From the NCBI GenBank assembly GCA_036873135.1, contig JAPTYO010000010.1, positions 5,308,634-5,372,633 on the forward strand: a DNA stretch of 64,000 bases, given 5' to 3'. Made by a program: the position numbers and the translations under genes. Under the pieces are notes generated by a model. That model was not told where the DNA came from. It ran no database searches and worked only from the letters and a program-made list of their open reading frames with translations. This stretch comes from Clarkia xantiana subsp. parviflora (lineage: Eukaryota > Streptophyta > Magnoliopsida > Myrtales > Onagraceae). Each line of letters starts with the position of its first letter. Position 1 is the stretch's first letter. Shown one piece after another: positions 24,960 to 36,406 of the stretch.

Positions 24960-26165
24960 AAAGTGTTAATACCTTGAGTTTCACTATCGGGGTTTACTGG
25001 AGAGGTAACCAGTCGATCTGTAACTAAAGCCATGAGACCATTGAATTTCTCCTCTAAAGCTTTTATCTTCGCATCGCTGGCCGCTTTCTCGACGAGATGT
25101 GCAGCCTCACGCTCTTCAAGTCTTTGTGTAAGTTCATCAATGCGGGCAGCTGCAGCTGGAGGTATACCACTAGCCCTTCTAGGTTTCTTTTTTCGAGACT
25201 CCATTAACTTCTCAAAGATGGCGTCTCTATCAGCCGGTGTGCCGGTCTCCTCCTCTTCTCTTACAGCGTTTTCTTCCGTTTGAGTCTACATTATAAATCA
25301 TATATTATTGTATGATAAAATAGTAGAACTAAGAAGATAACATTCCACCCAACACACAATGATGTTTTAACAAAATTATAAAGATCAATATTGACCTCTA
25401 AAAAGTTTGAATGACTTACACGTATACGTTCTGATTCTGGATCCGCTGGAGTCCCGTTCTTAAGTGTATGTGTCTTCTTGAAGAAGACTCTTTTAGTAGG
25501 TGGAACGCCATTATTCTTCTTGGTCTGCATTGACAATTTTTTTATGATAACATTAATAATGTAACTATGAATTTAAACCAACTTGGACTCTGAGTCATAA
25601 TATTTAAAATACCTCAACATATAAAATGTTAGCATGACTAGCTGTACCCGATGTGGACTTGAGTTTTGCACATGCTCTGTTCTTGGAGTTAGCCTCACTA
25701 ATAGCCTGCATATATAGTTATGTCATTTTTCATAATCAAAGCTCCAGTATATATTGACATCATTTAACATGATTTACCTGGTGTTTATCAGCTGAATTTT
25801 TTCACAAAAAATTCCCAATCTGCTGGGTTCATATTCGGTGGTACATTCTGGAGACTCTCCTCATGAGTGTACCCCAAGAAATACTTGGTCTTTAGAGTAT
25901 TTAAATACTCGCTGTATGACTTGCCAATTTGGGATAACACCCGGGATATCACATAAGAATTATTATTCTCAATATCAAAACGGTCCTGGCATAAAGAGAT
26001 TACATAAATAAAATAACGAGCATTATTAGAATAAATGTCATAGAAACTTAATTGCAAATAAAATTTCATAGATTGACTTACATAGACCATTTTAAACATA
26101 GCTTCCTTCTTGGTCTTATGAATCTTGTAGAACGTATCAACCTGCAAAGGTGTGTATTCTGCGTT
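24960..26165 (-). pseudogene. Transposase_24-type (TnpA-like) protein remnant of the CACTA element
   Basis: Reading the minus strand from 26165 to 24960, exon-like pieces give DTFYKIHKTKKEAMF, NVPPNMNPADWEFFVKKFS, EANSKNRACAKLKSTSG, FFKKTHTLKNGTPADPESER, and then ESRKKKPRRASGIPP followed by a heptad-like coiled coil (ARIDELTQRLEEREAAHLVE). This order (a W near 'PADWEFFV', an 'SKNRAK' segment, a 'THT-NGTP' segment, a C-terminal coiled coil) is that of the plant transposase family Transposase_24 (PF03004), the DNA-binding partner protein of CACTA elements. Introns appear at about 25287-25400, 25528-25611 and 25708-25779. The N-terminal part is missing where it abuts the truncated transposase at about 26165. 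Whether it is expressed is unknown. Confidence 0.65.
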
Positions 26166-26987
26166 TCGAATACCTTTGAAGTCGTGGGATCAATGGAAAA
26201 ATATGGCATACTTTTCACCGGAACCTTTTTCCTAATTCTCTTGCCTCCATTACTTGTTGACACATTCTCTGCTTGTTTCGGTTGTACCCACCTCGACTCA
26301 TTACATATAGGGCAAGAATCAGCATCAGCGTACTCCTTATAATAAAGAATACAATCATTCTTGCATGCATCAATCTTTTTGTATCCTAATCCCAAATTAG
26401 AGACAAATTTCTTCGCCTCACGGTAAGATCCCGGTGCCGTATTTTCCTGCGGGAGACATTTCTTGAAAAATTCCAGCATCTTGGACATCCCTGAATCACT
26501 AATCTTGTAAAGACATTTTATGTGTAATATCTCGACAATGTATGACATCTTTGAATATTCCATGCAACCTGGATAAAGACTTTTTTTCACACTCTTTCAA
26601 CAACCTATTAAAATTTGCACCATCTTCTTTAAGTTCAATATCATCCGTAGACCATGTTCGTGCACCGGTAACATCATAGACAATCTCATGCATCTCCTCA
26701 AAGTTACGAGTAGTTGAAGATACATCAAGTTTTTCTTCTCCATGAGATGTCCAATTTGTGTATGTAGGCTTGATACCTTTCCACAAGAGGTGACTATCAA
26801 CTTCATCAGGAGTTTGATATATAGCATTAACGCAGTTAATGCAAGGGCATCTGATCTTCAATCTTCCTTCTCTATCAACTATAGTAGGACCACGCAATGC
26901 CAATTCAATGAATTTTTCTACTCCATCCATGTATTCTGTACTTGCCCGATCTTTAGACATCCAACTCTTATCAATTCGTGGATCCAT
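26166..26987 (-). pseudogene. N-terminal fragment of CACTA transposase (TnpD/Tnp2), frameshifted and truncated
   Basis: The ATG at 26987 opens MDPRIDKSWMSKDRASTEY, followed by IRCPCINCVN and DSHLLWKGIKPTYTNWTSHG. This is the Transpos_assoc domain (PF13963) with its conserved CPC-NC motif. The reading frame shifts by one base in a run of seven A on the minus strand (26581-26587). The alternative frame continues as KKSLYPGCMEYSKMSYIVEI, GLGYKKIDACKNDCILYYKE and YADADSCPICNESRWV, the start of the Tnp2 transposase. After PVKSMPYFSIDP the similarity stops, so the DDE catalytic region is deleted. The frameshift could be real decay or an assembly indel in the homopolymer. Confidence 0.8.
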
Positions 26988-27379
26988 TAGCGTATTTCAG
27001 TAGAAAATCGATGTTACCTAAAAATTGAAAGAGCAAAAAAAACAAAATCAAAATAACTATGGAATTCAAGTCCTTAAAAAATACACAACCATAATCCTAT
27101 AGAAGAAACAGTCGTTTTATAAAGGAATTTCACCAAACTAGATGCCACAACCTAGGAAAAGAAGATGAATTCATAGAAAGAACAGGAATTTAGATGTATT
27201 ATATGAGAAATTCAACTTACATAAGAATTGTTATTGTCTGTGTACGCACAAGAAAGGAAGAGAACGACTAGAAGATGTAGAAGCACAATGAAAGACGGCC
27301 ACAGGAAAGTTATTAGCTAAATTTTGATAATTAATGGCGGATTTAAACCCTACAATTCGGCTAATATTTGTTTAAAAAA

Positions 27380-28440
27380 AAAATTTACCGACGAAATGTG
27401 TTTTTTGTCGGTAAAACATGTATTACCGACGAAATTTGTAGTTTCGTCGGTAAACACTAGATACCGAGGAAATTAGTTGTTGTAGGTAAAATCTCTATAC
27501 CGAGTAAGTGTATTTTTCGTCGGTGAAATGGTTTTTGTGTGTAGTTCGAATTTTATTTTGCCGAATTGATTGACATATTACCGACAAATTTGTAGTTTGG
27601 TTGGTAATCACTATTTTTACCGAGGAAATTATATGTTATTGGTAAAAACTATTATTACCGAGGAATTTGGTATTTCGTCGGTAAAACAAATATTTACCGA
27701 TGAACTTGTTATTACGTCGGTAAAACAAATATTTACCGAGGAATTTGTTGTTACGTCGGTAAAACAATTATTTACCGAGGGACTTAATTGTTGTCGATAC
27801 GAACTATTATTACCGAGGAAGATTATATTTCGTCGGTAAAAACTATTATTACCAAGGAAGTTTATATTTCATCGGTAAAACACGTATTTACCGTGAGATT
27901 TATTGTTTCATCGGTACAAATATATTTACCGAGGGAACTATATGTTGTCGGTAAATACTATTTTGACCGAGGAAGTGCATATTTCATCGGTGAAAAGGAT
28001 CATGAGCGACAACAAAAATTATGTCGGTAAACACATATAATTCCGACGAAATTGAATACGTCGGTAAATTAATATTACCGACTAAATATATTATTTTCGT
28101 CGGTGATATATTTTAGACTAATTTTAAATTAATATTAATACTTACCGACGAAACACTTTAGGTCGGTAAAACGTATATTTACTAACAATATTAATTTTCA
28201 TCGATGTAAAACGTTAATACCGACGAAAAAGTATTATCCGTTGGTAATACTTATAGTTTTCACTGACAAAAATTAAATTTTCGTCGGTAAAATTAATTAC
28301 TACCGATGAAAACAAAATTCGTCGGTAATAATTTGAATTTCCGATAAATAATAATTTTTGTCGGTATATGTAATATTTACCGACGAAAATTATACCGATG
28401 AAAATTATTTTCGTCGGTAATTGCCTTATCTCCAGTAGTG
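27380..28440. repeat. Right subterminal repeat array of the CACTA element
   Basis: The same words as on the left (TTACCGACGAA / TCGTCGGTAA, with frequent TTACCGAGGAA variants) occur in alternating orientation over about 1.06 kb, longer than the left array. Several consecutive units between 27640 and 27860 are near-identical (ACGTCGGTAAAACAAATATT), suggesting local tandem expansion. Confidence 0.9.
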
Positions 28441-28443
28441 TAT

Positions 28444-29419
28444 ATTATGTAGGCGGTAGAAGCTAGACGAGGATATCGACGATTATGAGGGATGATCGAT
28501 CAACTTTGTAAAAAATGTCAAGTTTGGAATCAGTGTGTCCTAATCATCACTATTCTAGCTAGCTAGGGTTCTTTCTTTTTTATTTTTTATCATCAGTATT
28601 TTCATTTCTATATTCTTACCCCAAAAAAAAAAAATTTGTCCTCATGAGGAATCGTGTGTGCAATTTTAACGTTTATTTTTTTTAATCATATATATAATCG
28701 GTTATAAAACGGTAAAAAGTAGTCTGTTGAATGGCGGTTTAATAAATATTTACCCTAATACCAAAAAAAAAACCCATAAATTTCTCATGTGTCCTGTCTA
28801 TCTTTGGATATTTATAGGAGGAACCCAAAAAGGTTGATCTTATTTCATTTTCTGATTTATCAGACAAGTATGTGTTTGAACTATCATATATATTTCTTAA
28901 ACAGACTCACTTTTCATTCAATTAATTTTTATGTATGATTATTTTTAATGGTGAACCCACATTTAAAAAATTATAAATCCACCGAGCATATATATTAACT
29001 AATATATATATATATGAAATTAAAGAGGATGATGATTCATAGGGTGCTCTGCATGAAAGATGGTGTGGGGGCCAAGGCAAGGGAAGGGAAGATGATGATG
29101 ATGATGATGATATAGTATAGAGGTAGGAGCCACCCAATGGGTGTTGCTGCTACACTTTTGTTTCTTTGTTTCCGGCTTTTTATATATCACGCTAGCTAGC
29201 TGTTTCTATCAATCATTTTTGACCTCTTTTGCATATTCTCCATATATATATATATATATTATACCACTCCTACTTTGATTTCTTCACCCTAGCTCATTTG
29301 GCTTATACTAGGACTATTTAGCTAGCTAGCTAGCTAGAGAAGAAGGATGGTATCTATCTACCGTTACTGTTAGTATATATTTCACATATCAATATATTCT
29401 ATTCGTATATTATAATTTA
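28444..29419. other. Intergenic, no gene seen
   Basis: AT-rich with a (GAT)n tract at about 29091-29110 and (AT)n at 29241-29259. A TATA-like TTTTTATATATC near 29178 precedes only a very short open reading frame. No supported gene. Confidence 0.5.
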
Positions 29420-29947
29420 GGGTTAATAGGTCTTTTGGTCCATGATGTTTGACAACTTTTGGGTTTTGGTCAATAATGTTTTTTTTTACCTAGTTTTGGT
29501 ACCATATGTTTGCAGATTTTTTCTAGTTTTGGTCTAACCGTTACATTCCGTCCATTTTTTGACATGTACAAGTCACGTGATCCACCCTAAACTTTCAATT
29601 TTGTTCAATTTAGTCCCTCTAATACTTTCCTAACATTTTTTTAGTTCAATTTAGTCCCAAAGTTTCAAAAATTCAATTGGACCTATTGTCCAATTGGGGT
29701 CAATTTTGAAACTTCGGGACTAAATTAAACAAAAAAAAAGTTTTAGAAAGTATTAGAGGGACTAAATTTAAAGTTTAGAGTGGATCACGTGACTTGAACA
29801 TGTCAAAAAATGGACGGAATGTAATGGTTAGACCAAAACTAGGAAAAATATGCAAACATATGGTACCAAAACTAGTTAAAAAAAAAAACATCATTGACCA
29901 AAACCCAAAAGTTGTCAAACATCATGGACCAAAATACATGTTAACCC
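29420..29947. mobile_element. GGGTTAA-type foldback MITE (Mutator-like), copy 1
   Basis: The element is 528 bp with arms of well over 200 bp. The left arm begins GGGTTAATAGGTCTTTTGGT and the right arm, in reverse complement, begins GGGTTAACATGTATTTTGGT; both continue CCATGATGTTTGACAACTTT. Flanks TATAATTTA and TATAATTTT match at 8 of 9 bases, fitting the 9-bp duplications of Mutator-type elements. It encodes nothing. Close relative at 61976. Confidence 0.85.
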
Positions 29948-31267
29948 TATAATTTTATAATTATTTTAACTTTACTCTTAAATTATATTACTTATTTATC
30001 TTTTAATAATAGTAAAACAAATTCATAAAAAATATTTGGACAATTTTTGTGCAGAAATATGATAAAATTGGGGGAAAAAACTAATTAAAAATTATATTTT
30101 TCTTAAATAAAAAATATAACATTTTGTGTTTTATTTTTATAAAAAATATAATCATATTTATTTGTGTACAATTTACTTCGAAAATTATTATCTATTTTTA
30201 AAATAGGTTTATTTATTTGTTGTTACTTTTAGAATAAAAAAATAATAAAAGTTAATTACATAGCAACTTAATAAATATTACAACTTATATTATGTAGAAA
30301 TGAATTGATAATTTACTAATATAACGTCTCTTTTCATATTTTATGCCTTCTAACATGACTCTGACCTTAGAATAATTAAATGGTTAAGATGCACAAAACA
30401 ATAACCGGCAGATTTATCTTTTGATATCAATATGTATATTTATATAAATATAAATATAAATAATAGTTTATGGTAAATATAAATAATAGTTTATAGGTAT
30501 ATGAGGGCTGAAACTCTATTTTTAAAAGAAAAATCAATCTTTTGAAACAGATTTATCATTTATGCATAGATGAGGATCATATGCTTTGGTCATCCTAAAG
30601 GCAATGGCATATATAGTAATAATAAATATATAAATATTATTTTTACCAATTCTTCTATGAACAATATGGATACATATCTCCGCTCCACTCTTCTTGTCTC
30701 ATATGTCATATCATTCTCTCCGTTAAGATATACATGTCTTAGATGTAATTAATTTTGTGGTTTTTTTTTTCTTTCTAAAACCCTATTGGAAATGGTGAAC
30801 CTTAGAAGGAAAATATTAAATCTAAGAACACATGTCAAAATTTTAACGGCTGGGACAGGAAAAGTGGGGTAGGAGATCTGAATCCGAACAATATATAATA
30901 AATTTTTAGCAAAAAAAAAAATATATGCTCAATTAATATGTGTTGGGACGAAATTAGGAATTAAATTTAAGGGAGTAATATTATTATACTATGGTTAACT
31001 AAGAAGGTAAATTAAGAGTTTAATATGGTAATTCAAAATTATATCAGACAGGAGCAGGATTACAAAATCAAATATAATCATCATAAACTTAAGAGTTTTA
31101 ATTCAATTACAAAAATTCAGAGATAAAATTCAGAGTTTTAATAATGTAAAACCGTTATCTTTCAAAACAAATATTACTGTAAAAATCATTGATTTTAATT
31201 AATTAAGTTAATCATCAATCCCAATGATTGGCATTAATTAATTGTTATTAATTAATTAGATGAACTA
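29948..31267. other. Intergenic, no gene seen
   Basis: Very AT-rich sequence with short low-complexity runs. No gene, RNA gene or transposon terminus recognised. Confidence 0.5.
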
Positions 31268-33263
31268 TCTATTATATTATATTAATTCGGTATCGGAAGC
31301 TCTATGGCCGACACGTGGACAGTCCACGTAGTCAGAGTTGCCTAATTTAATCGAAAATTAATAGCGGTTCTTTAAATTTAGATACATAATATTGATTGAT
31401 TGAAAATTAAGAAGTATTTTTATCTCCTATTTTGGCTCTACGCAATTTAAAGAAACAAATTAATTAAAAGTTTCCTTTTAAATAGTAAATCTATACAGTT
31501 TGGCTCCGGAAGACTATAGGCCGCCACGTAAGCGGTTATTAATATTAAATTATTACGGCATAAAATCAATGAATATTGAGTATATACACAACCACCGAAT
31601 GTAAATAGTATTTATGCTACTATATTTACTACACATATTTAGATTAAAGAAAATCCAATACAAAGTCACGTATGGTCAAATTTAGATTAAAGAAAACAAT
31701 AAAAGTCACATATGGTTGGAAATTTATATAATTATATTAATAAACATAATATTTCCTACATATACTATTTATATGTTTTGGCGAATAAAATTTAACAAAC
31801 AAATAAATAAGTTTACTAATTTAATTATGTAACTTGATAAATATTAATCTCTTAGTAAAATACATATTATGACTTGCCTATATATTTATGTATAAATATA
31901 TATTGACGTCTTTGATACTTCCCATCTTTAGTCAAGTTTGTTGGGCAAGGCTTCAAATTGGTTCTCCCTTCAAGATTCTTCATCTCATAATCTTCATGCT
32001 ACAATTCTTTATAAGGAGATGCTTATTAACGTTGTTCGTTAAAAGGGAATAACAAGTGTATCGATTACCAAAATATTCGGAACATCAATGCTAGGTAAGG
32101 TGATTTTTTTATGTTACATTTATGTGTAACATGTTTTGAATTAATACTATTATTTTGTTAGAGTTTGTGAAAGCAACTAAAACTCTGTATGTTTTATGAA
32201 TTTTATCACATATTAATATTTTATGTATCTATTAAATCTAACCGTAACTAAACCTTATGTATCTATGTTTACAACTTAGCATTTATACTATTTTTTTTTA
32301 CTTTCTAATTACAAAACTATGCAGGATCAAATTGTGTGCAATCTCTAATTACTAATAAATTAATCAATATGTGTATCCTCTATGCATAGTTGCAAATGAT
32401 GTTCATATTAATTTTCGGTCCATCCAATCAAGTATCAACCTAATTTCTAATAATCTCGATCTTTGATCTTCATTTCTTTGTTAAAGTATAAACCATTTGA
32501 ACTATAATCTCTTTATAAATTTTTACTAATTGATCTTTTTTTTTTTTGTGCAGGAACCATAGATTTTTTTTATATGAGCAATTAAAATTGTTACGAAGTT
32601 TTAATCTTTGTAATTAGAAAATATTTAATTATTAAATTCGGATTTGACAGGTGGGTTCGACATTGAGCTCAACAAGAGGTAGAACTTTCGTCTCATCTAT
32701 ATATATTTAGTCATAATAATATTTTAGTTATTATTTATATATTCATAACAAATTATAACATTCAATAATTTGAAATTTAATAAAGTCGCGGCATAAATCT
32801 CCATTTTCTTTTAGATTAAATATATATTTAATCTATGGATAAAATACGTGTGTATAATTTTTCGAATAAATTTCAACTATTCTTTTCTTAGGTTGAAAGC
32901 CAAAGCATTCGAAGAAAATCAATGTCGAAAAGAAAGAATATTTTGAGGTAAAGTTCAGAAATATCGTTGTCAGTTTTTTTTTTTTTTCATTTTTTAATAA
33001 ATGTAATAAATACTTGATTTTTCAAGACATGTGATTATAGATGTGATACTAATGTTGTCTGAACTTCGTAGGATATCTTTAATTATATTGTATAATATTA
33101 AGTGAATGCTGATATGCAATTATTCAGGTTCATAGCTCTTATTTAGCCTCATGTTGCATAAATATATTTAACCTCATGTTAGGGCATTAAATTCTTTTAG
33201 TGGGACTCACTAGGGTTTGGGACTCACTAGGGTTTCTTATACTTAGTAAACGTAATTTTAAAG

Positions 33264-33348
<85 letters not shown>

Positions 33349-34747
33349 TTATTATTGCCAATATTTTATTAATTAGGAAACATATTATATAGATTTACAA
33401 ATATTACTACTGCGAACATTTTTTTTTTTACTAAAACTATTAGAACTTATTTAAAAATATGTTATTATTTTGTTTTGTTTTTTTTTATAAAAAATTTTTT
33501 TAACTAAAAAAAAATATAAAAACTTAGAATTACGTGGTTGGCATTTTCATTTATCATTCCGTTCATTTGATGACATATTCGTTCTAGATTTTGTTAAAAA
33601 AAAACTATGATAATTAATTAGTACAACTCTATTCTGATTTGTACTGTACATAATATCAAGATGAGGATCTTTATTATTAATTAAAAAAAGCGAAGGATGT
33701 GTGAAGATAGACTGGCTAATGTTATTTATACTCTTCTAGACGTTAGCTATTTTGTTTCAATTTAATTTCAAAAATAGATTCTTTAATTTATTTGGGTTTT
33801 GTATATTTATTATAATAATATCTAGGAACGAAAGCTGGAGAAGAAATCATCTGGTATATTCGTGTCCAATAGTTACAGTGATAACAATGGAGGTAACAAA
33901 ATAAACTACAATTTACATAATGATGAATTGTATCATTGAGGTTGTCTCATATTTAGCGAACACATTTAAAGTCATAATGTATTAACTTAATTTTAAAATT
34001 ATTTATTTTTCTGCATCGACAATCATTTATATATATATATTTCAATTTTTTCTTAAAAATTTCAAAGCTTTTTTTAATAAGTAAGCTTGCCATGCATGTA
34101 TTTATTCTTCACTGTTCAAGAAATCAATATAACCACTCCATTGACCCAATCATTATCGGATGATTAAGAATACCAATTATCCTTAAAAAAATGGGCAAAC
34201 TCATAATTTTTGTAAATTTTATTAAGTCTATATATTTTTTATTACACATTTTAGTTTATTTTGTTATTTATATATAATCAATTTTATCATATATTATAAA
34301 TCTCCTATATAATTGTGAAATTAAATTCATAATTTTTTTTATTAAATTAATATTATGATTAAGTTATTCTTTTTTTAGCCGATTATAATTAAGTTATTCA
34401 CTCATATTAAATAATTAATAGATATATATATATATATATATTAAAAAATTAAACAAGAACAATATTAAAATTACTCAAAAAATAAAAATGAGTAAATGTT
34501 AAAATTTTCAGTTTTATATTATGTTTGTTATACGTTTATAAAAATAATATATAATGCTCATTATTTCACTATGAAATATTTTAAATAGTAATTACTATTA
34601 AATAATTAAATTAAATTAATGCATTATTGTTAATTATTTTTTAATAACAAAATATTAAAATTTTCAATTTACGTTGCATATCTAATAAATTAATATAACT
34701 TAATTTTTTGGATTTTTTCCCGCGCGGTGCGCGGGGTTAGTGGCTAG
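31268..34747 (+). mobile_element. Non-autonomous Helitron (3.5 kb) with captured exon-like fragments
   Basis: The 3' end is clear: a hairpin CCCGCG-CGGTG-CGCGGG at 34719-34735, nine bases, then CTAG at 34744-34747 followed by T. This is the canonical Helitron terminus, and the hairpin wording matches plant (Arabidopsis ATREP-type) Helitrons. The proposed 5' end is TCTATTATATTATATTAATT at 31268, preceded by A, giving the expected A/T insertion site; this end is less certain. No Rep/helicase gene is present. An (AT)n tract of 78 bp lies at 33267-33344. Confidence 0.7.
32651..33892 (+). pseudogene. Exon-like gene fragments inside the Helitron
   Basis: Three short segments carry splice-site flanks: 32651-32678 (acag|...|gtagaa), 32892-32947 (ttag|...|gtaaag) and 33826-33892 (ctag|...|gtaaca). 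In one phase they read GFDIELNKR, then LKAKAFEENQCRKERIF, then ERKLEKKSSGIFVSNSYSDN, a lysine/glutamate-rich peptide that looks protein-coding. A TGA ends the second segment, and the third is only in phase if one base is removed there, so the fragment is dead as coding sequence. I do not recognise the source gene. Confidence 0.4.
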
Positions 34748-35169
34748 TATATTAATAATTGTATATAAGCATAAACAAAGATGAGAATAAGTTCCAGAAA
34801 ACGGCCGTATGAAATTGCAAAGTCGCGAGGTTCCTTTGTCCTTTCGTGTTCAAACTGGTAATGAAGAATGATTCTCAATATGTCAGCTTCTAAATTATTA
34901 AAACAGTTTATAGTTAATTATGTTTTTTGGACCGTCCTAGAATGTTTTATTTGATGGACTCTTGCGTCCTTGGGAACTATTGTTTATGACACGTTTTGCG
35001 TCCACCTTAATTAGCTTTATTACGTCTAAAGAGACATAGGAACTTACCTATATAGATGTAGTATTGATGATCGAAACATTATTTGTAGTTGTAACAAACT
35101 ACACCATCAGTGCACAGTAATTATCCAGCAATAAATTTCCAGATACGCGTCGATGCAACATTATATATT
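34748..35169. other. Intergenic, no gene seen
   Basis: Short interval between the Helitron end and the next MITE. No recognisable feature. Confidence 0.5.
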
Positions 35170-35682
35170 GGGTTAAGTTTGCTCGATATGAGATTTTGGT
35201 GTCTGGAGTTTAAAATGTTACAATGAACAGTCTCCAGGTTTCATTTTTGCTGAAATTTGGTGTCTCGGTGTGATTACTTTAGATAAGCCAATCCTGACGA
35301 AACCGGCTGTCAAATATGAGCTTTTATGTATGCTCTCTTCTTGTCACCTAGCCGGAAACGTCACCTAAGAAGGTGGCCACATCCGCACAAGTAAATATCG
35401 CTCTATTGTCGCTGAAAATCACTCCACACCACTCTGTTGGAAACCTTTTCTTTCAGATGTTCAAGTTTTGAGAGAAATTTGGCGATTTTATAAAAAGTAA
35501 AGAGTGATGGATTATGAGTGGGTGAAAAGGGATGAAAATGTTTGAAGGGAGAGGAAAATACACGCGAAGACACAAAATTTCAACAAAAATGAAACCTGAG
35601 ATTGTCAATTTTAACATTTTAAACTTCAGACACCAAAATCTCACATGGAGCAAACTTCAGACAATTTATATGTTCGTAACCC
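35170..35682. mobile_element. GGGTTAA-type foldback MITE with perfect 9-bp duplication, copy 2
   Basis: The 513-bp element starts GGGTTAAGTTTGCTC and ends ...GTTCGTAACC. It is flanked by identical TTATATATT at 35161-35169 and 35683-35691. Arms share GAGATTTTGGTGTCTG and TTTAAAATG. The left arm lacks about 20 bp present in the right. The 9-bp duplication supports a Mutator-type origin. The long antisense readings within it are arm artefacts. Confidence 0.9.
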
Positions 35683-36214
35683 TTATATATTTAAGAGAAT
35701 TTCATAATTGTAATATTGTTGGATTATTATAGCTTAAATGGTGACTAAGTGTATCAATTTTGAGTATCAATTTCATTATACCTTTTTATCCACCTAAAAA
35801 GGTTTATTGATCTTTTATGCGATATGAGAGACCATTAAGTAGGGTTTTAGATATGGGGATTATACTTTATAATATACAACGGGCTAAATCTAAATTCACC
35901 CATTTTGAATGAAGCCCATAGACCAACGACATATATAATATCTTTCAAATAGCTTGCTAACATTTTTTTTTCTTTCCGAAGGCTTTTATTTTGGGGCCGA
36001 AATCGATATTATTTTGATAAATACAACAATGAATAATAGAAACCATGAATAAACTTCTACTGCTGCAGATGATAAGATTGAGGAGCAAATTAAATTCTAT
36101 AAAGAACTTGAGTGCCAAATGTGCAAAGCGCAAAGATTAACTTGGAACAACTTATGTTACCAAAATTTCCTTCAAACAAAAATGCTACATTATTGTACAA
36201 TGCTGTCTGTATGG

Positions 36215-36298
36215 GATGATACACTATATCATCATCTTCAACACTGCCATTTCAATGATGATACACTATATCATCTTCAACACTGCCATTTCAATTTT
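36215..36298. repeat. 42-bp tandem duplication downstream of the cap methyltransferase gene
   Basis: GATGATACACTATATCATCA at 36215 recurs at 36257, each followed by TCTTCAACACTGCCATTTCA. Copy 2 lacks one ATC triplet. It lies 110-190 bases beyond the stop codon, so probably in the 3' UTR. Confidence 0.8.
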
Positions 36299-36406
36299 AG
36301 ATCTAGAACAACTGAAATCAGGCATACCGTAATTAGATACCATCGAAAGCTCGTTTTCTTCAAGACTAAGGCAACGATTTTCCTTCATATATAGGGGTTA
36401 TTTTGC

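Larger units (their letters stand above)
23660..28440 (-). mobile_element. CACTA (En/Spm) DNA transposon, internally deleted, with 3-bp target duplication
   Basis: The 4781-bp element starts CACTACTAGAGATATGG and ends with the inverse of CACTACTGGAGATAAGG. It is flanked by TAT on both sides (23657-23659 and 28441-28443); CACTA elements make 3-bp duplications. Inside the termini are long arrays of a roughly 10-bp word (TTACCGACGAA and its inverse TTCGTCGGTAA), presumably binding sites for the element's own DNA-binding protein by analogy with En/Spm TnpA. The central 2 kb has minus-strand coding remnants of two transposon proteins. The catalytic core is missing, so the copy is probably non-autonomous but may be mobilised in trans because its ends are intact. 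Confidence 0.93.

Noticed and set aside
23660..28440. Many short repeats with regular appearance, reminiscent of a CRISPR array
   Set aside because: The words alternate in orientation, spacing is irregular, and they sit inside CACTA inverted termini of a plant genome; they are transposon subterminal repeats.
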